DNA from: Pseudomonadota bacterium | Lineage (GTDB): Bacteria; Pseudomonadota; Gammaproteobacteria; Steroidobacterales; Steroidobacteraceae | Direction: 5' to 3' | Length of the DNA stretch: 64,000 bases | Assembly: GCA_016713725.1 (NCBI GenBank) | Contig: JADJOO010000036.1 | Span: forward strand, 103,238-167,237 | Shown here: positions 18,654-27,629 of the stretch, piece by piece | Layout: the number at the start of each line of letters is the position of its first letter | Position numbering within the stretch: position 1 is the stretch's first letter | Position numbers and translations under genes: made by a program | The notes under the pieces: model-generated | The model's database searches: none | What the model was told of the DNA's origin: nothing | Seen by the model: only the letters and a program-made list of their open reading frames with translations

Positions 18654-21600
18654 ATGTCCGCATCCTCGACTGTCCGCCATGCAGGTGAATCGCAACAGGC
18701 TGCCGGAGCACCGGCCGAAACTGCCCCGCTGCGGTTCGTGAGCGCTGCGTCGCTCTTCGACGGTCACGACGCCGCAATCAACATCATCCGACGGTTGCTG
18801 CAGGCCCACGGCGCCGAAGTCGTGCACCTGGGGCACAACCGCAGCGTCGCCGACATCGTGCGCGCGGCCCTGCAGGAAGACGCGGACGGCATCGCGTGCA
18901 GTTCCTACCAGGGCGGCCACGTCGAGTATTTCAAGTACATGGTCGACATGCTGAAGGACCTCGGTGCGCCGCACATCCGCATCATCGTGGGCGGCGGCGG
19001 CACGATCGCGCCGCACGAGATCGAGGAGCTCGAGGCCTATGGCGTCGAGCGCATCTACACGCCCGAGGACGGCCGCAGGCTAGGCCTCGACGGCATGATC
19101 GACGACGTGTTCACGCGCGTGCGCAAGGCCGCGCGTCCGGGCTTCGAGTTCGGGCCGGTCGGGCCGCGCGACCATCAGCAGATCGCACGCACGATCTCCG
19201 CGCTCGAGCGCGGGGAGGCCGATGCGCCGTTCAGTGAAACCCTGCGCCGCGCCGTTTCGCGCAGCGCGAAGCGGACGCCGGTGGTGGGCATCACCGGCAC
19301 CGGCGGTGCGGGCAAGTCGTCGTTGACCGACGAACTGCTGCTGCGATTTGTGCGGCATTTCCCTGATCGCAACATCGCCGTCGTCGCCATGGATCCGACG
19401 CGCCGCCGCAGTGGCGGCGCATTGCTCGGCGACCGCATCCGCATGAACTCGCTCGCGGCCGAACAGGTGTTCATGCGCTCGCTCGCGACGCGGCGGCAGA
19501 ACCTCGCAACCAGCGCAGTGCTGGCCGATGTGCTCAAGCTGATGCGGTAGGCGAATGTCGACCTCGTTGTGGTCGAAACCGCCGGCATCGGCCAGAGCGA
19601 CTCCGAGATCGTCGACCTGGTCGACGTGCCGCTGTACGTGATGACGCCCGAGTACGGCGCGGCGAGCCAGCTCGAGAAGATCGACATGCTCGATTTCGCC
19701 GACCTGGTCGCGCTGAACAAGTTCGAGAAGCGCGGCGCCGAGGACGCGTTGCGCGACGTGCGCAAGCAGTGGCGCCGCAATCGTGTCGAGTTCAAGCGGC
19801 CCGACGACCAGGTGCCGGTGTTCCCGACCATCGCGAGCCGCTTCAACGATCCGGGCGTCAACCGCCTCTTTGCCGCACTCTGCGCGCGGCTCGATGAACA
19901 GGCAGGCGGGGACCGGCGCTGGACCGTCACGGACCCGGGCCCGACTGAATTGATCGCACGGCATGCGCTGGTGCCGGCTACGCGTTCACGGTACCTGGCC
20001 GAGATTGCGACCAATGGCCGTCGCGCGCACGATGCAGTCGAGCACCGTTCACTCGCCGCGAGTCGCGCCCAGAGCCTGCACGAGGCCTTGCGCACTTTGG
20101 GCGACACGTCCGTGCCCGAACCGCTGGAGCGTTACGGCGCAACGGCGCTGGCAGACGGCGGCGCCGATTCCGCACTGCTTCGACTGCGGGCAGCCTACAA
20201 CGATGCGCTCGAGGCGGTCGGTGCCGATGGACTCGCACTGCTGCGGCAGTGGCCGACGATGGCGAAGTCGGCCACCGACGACCAGTTCACGTACACGGTC
20301 CGTGGCAAGGAAATCCGCGGCGACAACTATGTGCCGACGCTGAGCCACAACCGCGTGCCCAAGCTCGCGGTGCCCCGTTTCCGTGACTGGGGCGAACAAC
20401 TGACGTTCCTGATGAAGGAGAACCTGCCGGGTCAGTTTCCCTTCACGGCGGGCGTCTATCCGTATCGCCGCGAGGAAGAGGACCCGACCCGCATGTTCGC
20501 GGGCGAGGGCGGGCCCGAGCGTACCAACCGCCGGTTCCATTACGTCGCGGGCGGCCATGGCGCCGCGCGCCTCTCGACGGCCTTCGATTCGACGACGCTG
20601 TACGGCGAGGACCCGGACGAGCGGCCGGACATCTACGGCCGCATCGGCAACTCCGGCGTGTCGATCGCGACGCTCGACGACATGAAGAAGCTCTACTCGG
20701 GCTTCGATCTCTGCGCACCGACGACATCGGTCTCGATGACGATCAATGGTCCGGCGCCGATGATCCTCGCGATGTTCATGAACACCGCGATCGACCAGCG
20801 GGTCGAGAAGCATCTGCGCGCCACGGGCCAGTGGGAGGCGGCGGAGAAGAAGATCGCCGCCCTGTTCAAGGACCGGCCGCGGCCGGTCTACAAGGGCGAG
20901 CTGCCGCCTAACCATGACGGCTCGGGCCTTGGCCTGCTCGGCGTCACGGGCGATCAGCTGCTCGATGCCGGTACGTACCAGAAGATCCGCAAGGAGACGC
21001 TGTCGCTCGTGCGCGGCACCGTGCAGGCGGACATCCTCAAGGAAGACCAGGCGCAGAACACCTGCATCTTCTCGACCGAGTTCGCGCTGCGCATGATGGG
21101 GGACGTGCAGCAGTTCTTCATTGACAATGACGTCCGCAATTTCTATTCGGTGTCGATCTCGGGCTATCACATTGCCGAAGCGGGCGCGAATCCGGTGTCA
21201 CAGCTCGCGTTCACGCTGGCGAACGGGTTCACGATCGCCGAGTACTACCTTGCGCGCGGCATGAAGATCGACGACTTCGCGCCGAACCTGTCGTTTTTCT
21301 TCTCGAACGGCATGGACCCGGAGTATGCGGTGATCGGTCGCGTGGCTCGCCGCATCTGGGCACGTGCGATGCGGGACCTCTATCGCGCGGGTCCGCGCTC
21401 GCAGATGCTGAAGTACCACATCCAGACGTCGGGCCGCAGCCTGCATGCGCAGGAGATCCAGTTCAACGACGTGCGCACGACGCTGCAGGCGCTCTACGCG
21501 CTGTTCGACAACTGCAACAGCCTGCACACCAACGCCTACGACGAGGCGATCACGACGCCGACGGAAGAGTCGGTGCGCCGTGCGGTGGCGATCCAGCTGA

Positions 21601-22115
21601 TCATCGGCAAGGAGCTCGGCCTCAACAAGACGCAGAACCCGTGGCAGGGATCGTTCGCGATCGACCAGCTGACGGACCTGGTGGAAGAGGCCGTCTATCG
21701 CGAGTTCGACCGGATCTCGGAGCGCGGTGGCGTGCTCGGCGCGATGGAGACGATGTACCAGCGCGGCAAGATCCAGGAAGAGTCGCTGTATTACGAAACG
21801 CTTAAGCATGACGGCACGCTGCCGATCGTCGGCGTCAACACCTACCTGGCGAAGGAAGGCTCGAACGACGAGATCCGCAACGCCGAGCTGATCCGCTCGA
21901 CCGAGGATGAGAAGCAGGACCAGGTAGCCGCGGTTCGCGCCTTTCTCGCTCGCAACGCGGCGCAGCGTCCGGCCGCGCTCGCACGGCTGCAGCAACAGGC
22001 GGCCACGGGCGGGAACGTGTTCGCCGAGTTGATGGAGGCAGTGAAGGTTGCGTCGCTCGGTTCGATCTCCAACGCGCTGTACCAGGTCGGCGGGCAGTAC
22101 CGGCGCAGCATGTAA
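18654..22115 (+). CDS. icmF: Fused isobutyryl-CoA mutase IcmF with in-frame amber codon
   Basis: Adenosylcobalamin enzyme that interconverts isobutyryl-CoA and butyryl-CoA, with a built-in G-protein chaperone. Order: B12-binding domain (DGHDAAINIIRRLL, SSYQGGHVEYFKY, GGGGTIAPHE), then the MeaB-like GTPase (Walker A GITGTGGAGKSS, VVVETAGIGQSDSEI), then the mutase domain (FTAGVYPYRREEEDPTRMFA, HIQTSGRSLHAQEI). About 1153 residues, as expected. Codon 299 (19548-19550) is TAG between KLMR and ANVDLVVVET; both sides are in the same frame and conserved, so a CAG-to-TAG change is the simplest reading. I prefer the ATG at 18654, eight bases after GGAG, over 18648. Divergent TetR gene upstream; a palindromic repeat follows the stop. 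Confidence 0.9.
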
Positions 22116-22137
22116 GCGCGGGGCGCGTTGGTCGACG

Positions 22138-23310
22138 TTATTTAGGCGGCATTGATCGGAGCCTCGGGGTCCGGATTCGTTCCGCGGGACGCCGTAAACC
22201 CGTCCATGGGGGCTCCGGCCGCGCCGTCCATGGCGCGGACGGCCCGCGCAACGAATCACGGACCCCGAGGCTCCGAGCCGCGCGCCATGCGCGCGGCCAA
22301 GCGTGCCCGCGCTTCCTTCCTTTGGGTTCCGGGGCCGGGCCGTCCGCGACATGGACGTCGCGGCGGAGCCCCATGGATGGGTTTACGCGTCCCGGCCCGG
22401 AACCCGAAGGAAGGAAGCCGCGGGCGACATGCCGCACCTCGCGACGCGCGATGCGGGTCCGGGGTCGATTAGCGCCCGCGAGCGGGGCGTGTGCCAGCAC
22501 CGCGAGGTCCGGCTCCCCGAGCCGGACGAGCATCGCGTCGCGCGCTGCGTCCCGCAGTTCGTCGGGCTCACGCCCAGCGCCATCGATCGACGGCATTATC
22601 TCGATGCGGATCGTGCCCGGCATCGGCATGATCGCGCCATTCGGCATCGAGCGACGCGTGCCGAGAATGGTGGCCGGCACCAGCGGCACGCCTCCGCGCG
22701 CCGCAGCCACGAACGCGCCGATGTGAAACCGCTTGAGTCCGACGGCCGAGTCGAACGTGCCCTCGGGGAAGAACACGAGTGAGTGGCCCTGCTCGGCGCG
22801 CTGCATCACCCGCCGCGCGCCCCGCTGCCGGCCGCCGGCGGAGTGACGATCAACGAATTCCGATCCGATTCGCCGCAACAGGAATCCCATGACCGGCATG
22901 TCCGTCGCCTCGCGCTTGATCACGAAGCTGAATCGCGGCGGCAGCGCTGCCGTCATCACGACGCCGTCGAGGTAGCTCGAGTGATTCGCCACCAGCACGC
23001 ACGAACCCTCTGGCAGGCGCTGGAGGCCGTCCAACCGCAGTCGCAGGCCGGCGAGGGCGAGCCATAGTCGCGCGAGCCCCCGCGTGGACGAACGGCGCCA
23101 GCGCAGCGACGGCAACAGCAAAGCGAGCAGGGCGGCCAACGCCGTTAGCACCAAGAGCAGAGACAATGAGTAAGCGCCGAAGACGAAGCGGAACAGCCAG
23201 CCGAGCACGCCGCCCGATCTCGGTGCGGCAAAACCACTCACAGCGTTGGCGGTCGTGAGCACCGAGGTGCCGGCGGACTTTTCGTCAGGGGCAGTGGATT
23301 TCGTGCGCAA
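22138..23310 (-). CDS. plsC: PlsC-like 1-acylglycerol-3-phosphate acyltransferase; C-terminus runs into repeats
   Basis: Membrane acyltransferase of phospholipid synthesis, moving an acyl chain to lysophosphatidate. The N-terminus has a hydrophobic segment (residues ~38-66). The catalytic block is NHSSYLDG (NHx4D), substrate-binding FPEGTF follows, and then VPATILGTRRSMP. Conserved sequence ends near residue 280 (MLVRLGEPDLAVL). The remaining ~110 codons are arginine/proline-rich and are simply translation of the two palindromic repeats, so the natural end is probably near 22469, where a stop lies in an adjacent frame. It is convergent with icmF and divergent from xerD. Start at 23310 is the first in-frame ATG with a sensible N-terminus. 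Confidence 0.78.
   Translation of the reverse strand: MRTKSTAPDEKSAGTSVLTTANAVSGFAAPRSGGVLGWLFRFVFGAYSLSLLLVLTALAALLALLLPSLRWRRSSTRGLARLWLALAGLRLRLDGLQRLPEGSCVLVANHSSYLDGVVMTAALPPRFSFVIKREATDMPVMGFLLRRIGSEFVDRHSAGGRQRGARRVMQRAEQGHSLVFFPEGTFDSAVGLKRFHIGAFVAAARGGVPLVPATILGTRRSMPNGAIMPMPGTIRIEIMPSIDGAGREPDELRDAARDAMLVRLGEPDLAVLAHAPLAGANRPRTRIARREVRHVARGFLPSGSGPGRVNPSMGLRRDVHVADGPAPEPKGRKRGHAWPRAWRAARSLGVRDSLRGPSAPWTARPEPPWTGLRRPAERIRTPRLRSMPPK
22157..22275. repeat. Core-plus-arms palindromic element, copy 1
   Basis: Outer arms at 22157-22188 and 22243-22275 are nearly perfectly complementary (they begin CGGAGCCTCGGGGTCCG and end with its complement). They enclose a core at 22189-22242 which, read on the minus strand, contains CCGTCCGCGCCATGGACG and GGGTTTACGGCGTCCC. 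The core is shared with copies at 22312 and 53330 but the arms are not. It begins about 40 bases after the icmF stop. Confidence 0.8.
22312..22416. repeat. Core-plus-arms palindromic element, copy 2
   Basis: Arms at 22312-22339 and 22391-22416 are complementary (TTCCTTCCTTtGGGTTCCGG against its complement). They surround a core at 22340-22390 with CCGTCCGCGACATGGACG and GATGGGTTTACGCGTCCC. The core is in the opposite orientation to copy 1, 40 bases away, and the arm sequence is entirely different. Confidence 0.8.
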
Positions 23311-23506
23311 ACTCGCGGCAATCCTGGCGGCGATGGGGGAGACTTGTGGGCAGTGGACCGATCCGAGCCGTCAGTCTGACGGTACCCCGGCATTCTGTGA
23401 ATCAGTTCCAGTTATGTTAATGGCACCCAGGGAACTGTGAGAGGGGTCACGACGGGCGTCAGCAGGCGGCTCGCATACTGCGTGCTACGTAAAGCCGCGA
23501 GGTTCC

Positions 23507-24457
23507 ATGAGCACTGCAGTCAAGTCGAGCTTCCTGTCCCGATCGCGCACCAGCGGCGGAGAAGCGTCCGAAGGGCCCGGTCCGATCGACCGGTTCCTCG
23601 ATGCCGTGTGGATGGAGCGCGGCTTGTCGCCCAACACGCTCGCGGCCTATCGGGCGGACCTCACCGCCCTCGACCGCTGGCTCGACGAGCACTCAGGCGA
23701 CCTGGTGCGCGCGCAACGCGGCGACATTCTTTCGTTCATGGCTTCGCGAGTGCAGGCGGGCGCGCGACCTCGTTCAACCGCGCGCCAGCTCTCGAGCTTC
23801 CGCCGCTTTTACCGTTACCTGGTTCGTGAGGGCGCCTTGCGCGAGGACCCAACCGCGCAGATCGCGATGCCCAAGGTCGGCCGTTCTTTGCCGAAGTCGC
23901 TCAGGGAGGAGGAAGTCGAGGCCCTGTTGGCCGCTCCTGCCGTGAGTGACCCGCTCGGGCATCGCGATCGGACCATGCTCGAAGTGCTGTATGCCACCGG
24001 GCTGCGCGTCTCCGAACTGGTGAACTGCTCGCTCGCGCAGGTGAACCTGAACCAGGGCGTGCTGCGCATCGTCGGCAAGGGCGACCGCGAGCGGCTGATC
24101 CCGCTTGGCGAGGAGGCGGTGCAGTGGGTGCAGCAGTTCCTGCAGGGTCCGCGTGTCGAGATCCTGCTCGAACGGCAGACCGATTACCTGTTCCCGACGC
24201 GCCGTGGCGACCGTATGACGCGCCAGGCCTTCTGGCACATCATCAAGCGCTATGCGCGCAAGGCCGGCATCGAACGCGAGCTCTCGCCGCACACGCTCCG
24301 CCACGCGTTCGCCACCCACCTGTTGAACCATGGCGCCGACCTGCGCGTGGTGCAGATGCTGCTCGGCCACAGCGACCTGTCGACGACGCAGATCTACACG
24401 CACGTCGCCCGCGAACGACTCAAGGAACTGCACTCCGAACACCACCCGCGCGGCTGA
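23507..24457 (+). CDS. xerD: Site-specific tyrosine recombinase XerD
   Basis: Resolves chromosome dimers at dif with XerC and is used by many mobile elements. It has 316 residues including a ~24-residue N-terminal extension. The SAM-like domain includes RGLSPNTLAAYRADLTALDR. The catalytic set is complete: Arg167 in TGLRVSELV, Lys191 in GKGDRERLIP, His262 and Arg265 in SPHTLRHAFATHLL, His288 in LLGHSDLSTTQIYTHV and nucleophile Tyr297. Divergent from plsC, followed 125 bases later by dsbC, an arrangement common in gammaproteobacteria. XerC is not in the window. The ATG at 23507 follows a purine-rich stretch; a start 20-25 codons later would also fit the family. Confidence 0.93.
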   Translation: MSTAVKSSFLSRSRTSGGEASEGPGPIDRFLDAVWMERGLSPNTLAAYRADLTALDRWLDEHSGDLVRAQRGDILSFMASRVQAGARPRSTARQLSSFRRFYRYLVREGALREDPTAQIAMPKVGRSLPKSLREEEVEALLAAPAVSDPLGHRDRTMLEVLYATGLRVSELVNCSLAQVNLNQGVLRIVGKGDRERLIPLGEEAVQWVQQFLQGPRVEILLERQTDYLFPTRRGDRMTRQAFWHIIKRYARKAGIERELSPHTLRHAFATHLLNHGADLRVVQMLLGHSDLSTTQIYTHVARERLKELHSEHHPRG

Positions 24458-24582
24458 CCGCCGCAGGGCTCTGCTAGACTCCGCCCGCCCCAGGGGACTG
24501 TCGGGTTGCTGGCGCGGGGAGTCACTGAACCTGCGGCCGTGGCGACTGTCCTAGAACCACCATTCCAGGGATAGAACGCCGC

Positions 24583-25419
24583 ATGCGCCGCAGCACCCCA
24601 GCTCGCCCGATTGCCGTCGCCGGGTTCATCGCTTCCGCCGCGGCCTTGCTCACCTTCGCGCCGAATTCCAGCACGCTTGCGGCCACGGCCCAGAAGCCGA
24701 CTCCGGCGGCCAACGCCAAGCCGGCAGCACCCACTGCACCGGCGGCTATCCCGGCCGACGTGCGTGCGCGCATCGTCGCGAAACTGCCGGGGGCGCAAGC
24801 GTCCGACGTCGCGGTTTCACCGATTCCAGGCCTCTATGAAGTGGCGATGGGTGGATTGATCGTCTACGTCAGCTCCGACGGCAAATACCTGCTGAGCGGC
24901 AACGTCTACGACCTCGATACCCAGGTGAACCTCACGGCATCGCGGCGCAACTCGGCGCGCGCCAAGGCGCTGGCGGCGGCGTCCGAAAGCAACATGATCG
25001 TGTTCGGGCCTGCCAACGCCAAGATGACGGTCACGGTATTCACGGACATCGACTGCGGCTACTGCCGCAAATTCCACAGCCAGATCGCCGATGTAAACAA
25101 AGCCGGCGTGCGTGTTCGCTACATGTTCTTTCCGCGCACCGGTCCTGCCACGGAATCGTGGACCAAGGCCGAACAGGTCTGGTGCGCCGCGGACCGCCGC
25201 GAGGCACTCACGCGGGCCAAGAAGGGTGACGCGGTCAAGGGCAAGACCTGCGGTGACGCCGCGATCAAGTCGCAGTACGAACTGGGCTCGGACCTCGGCG
25301 TGGAAGGCACGCCGGCGATCTTCACGCAGACGGGCGATTACATCGGCGGCTACGTAACGCCGGCAGAACTGGTGCAGGCGATCCAGGAGTCGCAGAAGGC
25401 GGCGGTCGCTGCCCGCTGA
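24583..25419 (+). CDS. dsbC: Periplasmic thiol:disulfide isomerase DsbC
   Basis: Reshuffles wrong disulfides in the periplasm and is kept reduced by DsbD. It has 278 residues. An N-terminal signal sequence with a hydrophobic core (FIASAAALLTFA) is followed by an alanine/proline-rich linker (residues ~35-57), longer than usual. The dimerisation domain (VAVSPIPGLYEVAMGGLIVY) comes next, then the thioredoxin-like domain with the active site Cys158-Gly-Tyr-Cys161 and the cis-proline loop GVEGTPAIFTQTG. A second cysteine pair (VWCAADR and GKTCGDA) matches the structural disulfide of the family. It follows xerD on the same strand and is convergent with the ferredoxin gene. Confidence 0.93.
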   Translation: MRRSTPARPIAVAGFIASAAALLTFAPNSSTLAATAQKPTPAANAKPAAPTAPAAIPADVRARIVAKLPGAQASDVAVSPIPGLYEVAMGGLIVYVSSDGKYLLSGNVYDLDTQVNLTASRRNSARAKALAAASESNMIVFGPANAKMTVTVFTDIDCGYCRKFHSQIADVNKAGVRVRYMFFPRTGPATESWTKAEQVWCAADRREALTRAKKGDAVKGKTCGDAAIKSQYELGSDLGVEGTPAIFTQTGDYIGGYVTPAELVQAIQESQKAAVAAR

Positions 25420-25430
25420 TTTTCAGCCGC

Positions 25431-25754
25431 TCAGCGTTCGAGGTATCCCAGTTTGCCGGGGCGCCCGTCCCATTCCTTGGCATCGTCGGGCGCGTCCTTC
25501 TTCTCGGTGATCACCGGCCATTGCTTGGCGAGTTCGGCATTCAGCTTGCGGAAATCCTGCTGGCCGTCCGGCAGTTCCTCTTCCGAGAAGATTGCCTCCG
25601 CCGGGCACTCCGGCTCGCACAGCGTGCAGTCGATGCACTCGTCCGGGTCGATCACCAGCATGTTCGGGCCTTCGTGGAAGCAGTCCACCGGGCAGACTTC
25701 CACGCAGTCCATGTACTTGCACTTGATGCAGTTTTCCGTGACGACAAAGGTCAT
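25431..25754 (-). CDS. fdxA: FdxA-type 7Fe ferredoxin
   Basis: Small soluble electron carrier of 107 residues. The N-terminal half has the 3Fe-4S/4Fe-4S cysteine pattern of Azotobacter FdI-type proteins: ENCIKCKYMDCVEVCPVDCF followed by DPDECIDCTLCEPECPAEAI. The C-terminal half is the helical extension found in this class (FRKLNAELAKQWPVITEKKD). It stands between two convergent or spaced neighbours with no obvious redox partner. The ATG at 25754 gives the canonical MTFVVTENCIKCK start. Confidence 0.95.
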   Translation of the reverse strand: MTFVVTENCIKCKYMDCVEVCPVDCFHEGPNMLVIDPDECIDCTLCEPECPAEAIFSEEELPDGQQDFRKLNAELAKQWPVITEKKDAPDDAKEWDGRPGKLGYLER

Positions 25755-25862
25755 CGGGGCACTCCGGACGTTGGCTGATGACGAAAAAGACGACAGTACG
25801 CAGCGGCGCGGACTGGCGGGCGGCGTATTCTGCCAAAGCGCCGCCGCAGCGCAAAATGAATC

Positions 25863-26414
25863 CTACTTAACGCCGCCGCTCCTGCCGTAGTCGAGCGCGG
25901 TGAGGTGGTGGTCTTCGACACCGCGCCGACGATCGTCGAAATAGTTGCGCAGGGCGAAATCCACACTGCGGAAGGCGATATCCTGCCACGGAATCTCGTC
26001 CTCCCCGTACAGGCCCACCTCCAGGCTCTCAGGACTCGGGCCAAAACTTGGTCGGGACAACTTTGCGCGAAACATGACGTGCACCTGGTCCGCGTGCAGC
26101 ACGTGCACCACTGCCAGCAGCGAACCGATCTCCACCTCGGCCTGCGCTTCTTCGAAGGACTCGCGCCGTGCGCCTTCCTGCGTAGTCTCGCCGTTCTCCA
26201 TGAAACCGGCCGGGATCGTCCAGAAGCCAAGCCGCGGCTCGATCGCGCGCCGGCACAGCAGGATCCGGCCGTCATGCTCGGGCACGCAGCCGACGATCAG
26301 CTTGGGGTTCTGGTAATGGACGACACCGCAGGCATCGCACACGTGGCGGGCGAGATGGTCGCCAGCGGGCGTGCGGAGCGAGACCGGGTTGCCGCAGGCT
26401 GAGCAGAACTTCAT
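25863..26414 (-). CDS. Nudix hydrolase with N-terminal zinc ribbon
   Basis: Hydrolase for a nucleoside diphosphate linked to another group; substrate not determinable. It has 183 residues. The N-terminal ribbon has two cysteine pairs (FCSACGNP and HVCDACGVVHYQNP), as in NudC-related and ADP-ribose/NADH pyrophosphatase-like proteins. The Nudix box runs from GFMENGETTQEGA into RRESFEEAQAE, matching the Gx5Ex7REUxEE pattern. The region upstream of its start is a GGGGTTA-type repeat (26421-26550), so its ribosome binding site is at the edge of that element. Confidence 0.9.
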   Translation of the reverse strand: MKFCSACGNPVSLRTPAGDHLARHVCDACGVVHYQNPKLIVGCVPEHDGRILLCRRAIEPRLGFWTIPAGFMENGETTQEGARRESFEEAQAEVEIGSLLAVVHVLHADQVHVMFRAKLSRPSFGPSPESLEVGLYGEDEIPWQDIAFRSVDFALRNYFDDRRRGVEDHHLTALDYGRSGGVK

Positions 26415-26420
26415 GAGGCA

Positions 26421-26550
26421 GGGGATAGGGGTTAGGGGTTAGGGGTTAGGGGATAGGGGCTAGTCGATCGTTACGGCAGCAGCGTAAAGACTGGGGCCCA
26501 GGTTGACCGGGGTTTCCGACTATCCCCCAACCCCTATCCCCTAACCCCTG
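26421..26550. repeat. GGGGTTAGGGGATA inverted-arm repeat, copy A
   Basis: The left arm (26421-26465) is a run of GGGGATA and GGGGTTA units ending in CTAGTC. The right arm (26518-26550) is its complement, starting GACTATC and continuing with CCCCTAT and CCCCTAA units. The 52-base centre is unrelated to that of the second copy at 50767. It lies between the Nudix gene start and tRNA-Leu. Confidence 0.8.
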
Positions 26551-26554
26551 GCAT

Positions 26555-26642
26555 TGGTGCCGGGAGAGGGAATCGAACCCTCACGAGTGATTAGCTCGCC
26601 GGATTTTGAGTCCGGTGCGTCTACCAGTTCCGCCATCCCGGC
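26555..26642 (-). tRNA. tRNA-Leu, anticodon CAA
   Basis: On the minus strand the 88 bases fold as a class II tRNA. The acceptor stem is GCCGGGA paired with TCCCGGC, the discriminator base is A, and CCA is encoded. The anticodon stem CCGGA/TCCGG carries loop CTCAAAA, so the anticodon is CAA, reading UUG. The long variable arm (GCGAGCTAATCACTCGT) and the T-loop TTCGATT confirm leucine. Confidence 0.96.
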
Positions 26643-26685
26643 AGGGGGGTCGCAGCTTACCCGATAGGGCTCGCCGGTTGCAAAA

Positions 26686-26702
26686 TATATGATAATCATA
26701 TA
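26686..26702. promoter_or_regulatory. Fur-box-like AT-rich palindrome
   Basis: A perfect palindrome around TAA, TATATGATAATCATATA, contains the TGATAATCAT centre of the classical Fur box and stands out in GC-rich surroundings. It lies between the 5' end of tRNA-Leu and the L,D-transpeptidase-family gene, so which promoter it would serve is unclear. Part of it could also be the tRNA promoter -10 region. Confidence 0.4.
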
Positions 26703-26833
26703 GTTAGCTTCACTTCCAGGTTGTCCTGCGACGTCTTCCGTGCCGACTGACCGGAACTCGGTAGACTGTCGACGGTCCTATGACTCGCGTCGCCCTTGGG
26801 CGGCCGTTCCCTCCCGAGGAGACCGACCAACGC

Positions 26834-27621
26834 ATGCGACGTCGCCTATCCCACGGCTGGCCGCCTTCCTGGCGCTGCTGACGACCGCGCTGGCCGCCCC
26901 TGTCGCCATTGCAGCGCAATCCGTGTTGGCTGACAAGCTGGCGGCCGAGGCCCCCAAGGCCAATCCCAAGGTGCTCGCCCTCGCGGCCCGCGCTGCCGAA
27001 TGCGCGCGCAAGCAGGGCGTGCTCGACGGCTTCCGTCACCTCGCCGTCATCGATTACTCGTTGCCATCCACGCAGCCTCGCCTCTGGGTCTTCGACCTCG
27101 AACGCGGCCGGCTGATGTTCCAGGAACTCGTCGCGCACGGCCGCAACACGGGCGAGGCGAAAGCAGAACGCTTCTCCAACATCGAAGGCAGCCACATGTC
27201 GAGCATCGGGCTCTTCAAGACGCTGGAGCCCTACTACGGCAGCAATGGTTACTCGCTGCGGCTCTCGGGCCTCGATCCCGGTTTCAACGACAACGCACTC
27301 GCGCGTGCGATCGTCATGCACGGTGCACCGTACGTCAGCGAGGCAATCGCCGAACGACTTGGCCGGCTCGGCCGCAGCTGGGGTTGCCCGGCACTGCGTC
27401 CCGAAATCGCTCGCACCGTCATCGACACGTTGAAGGGCGGCGCGCTGCTGTTCGCCTATTACCCCGACCGCAAATGGCTCGCCGAGTCGCCGTATTTCCA
27501 GTGCGACGCCGCCACCGGCACGGGTGGTCACTTCGACGTCGCCGCCTTCGAACTCGGGCTGACGACGCAACCGGGCGCCGTGGCGCCGGCTTGCGACCTT
27601 TTGCCGCGGCCAGGCATCTAA
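26834..27621 (+). CDS. Exported L,D-transpeptidase-family (YkuD-like) protein, frameshift in signal peptide
   Basis: Periplasmic protein of the murein L,D-transpeptidase catalytic domain family. The catalytic block is VMHGAPYVSEAI followed by GRSWGCPALRPEI, which carries the SxGCPA cysteine motif. GSHMSSIGLFKTLEPYYGSN upstream is a conserved family block. The best start is the ATG at 26834, ten-odd bases after GAGGAG. It reads MRRRLS and then needs one more base in the CCC at 26850-26852 to join PRLAAFLALLTTALAAPVAI, a good signal peptide with an alanine-rich cleavage region. The alternative long frame from 26740 lacks a ribosome site. Repaired length is about 262 residues. The sigma factor gene follows after eight bases. 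Confidence 0.78.
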
Positions 27622-27629
27622 CCTGCCGA

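Noticed and set aside
19548..19550. Recoding of TAG as pyrrolysine or another amino acid in icmF
   Set aside because: No nearby recoding structure, and mutases do not use such a residue; a point change or error is simpler.
22157..22416. CRISPR array from repeated palindromes
   Set aside because: Two copies in opposite orientation, no regular spacers and no cas genes.
26421..26550. Telomere-like origin for the GGGGTTA repeats
   Set aside because: Only a few units, arranged as an internal inverted repeat between genes; no sign of a linear end.
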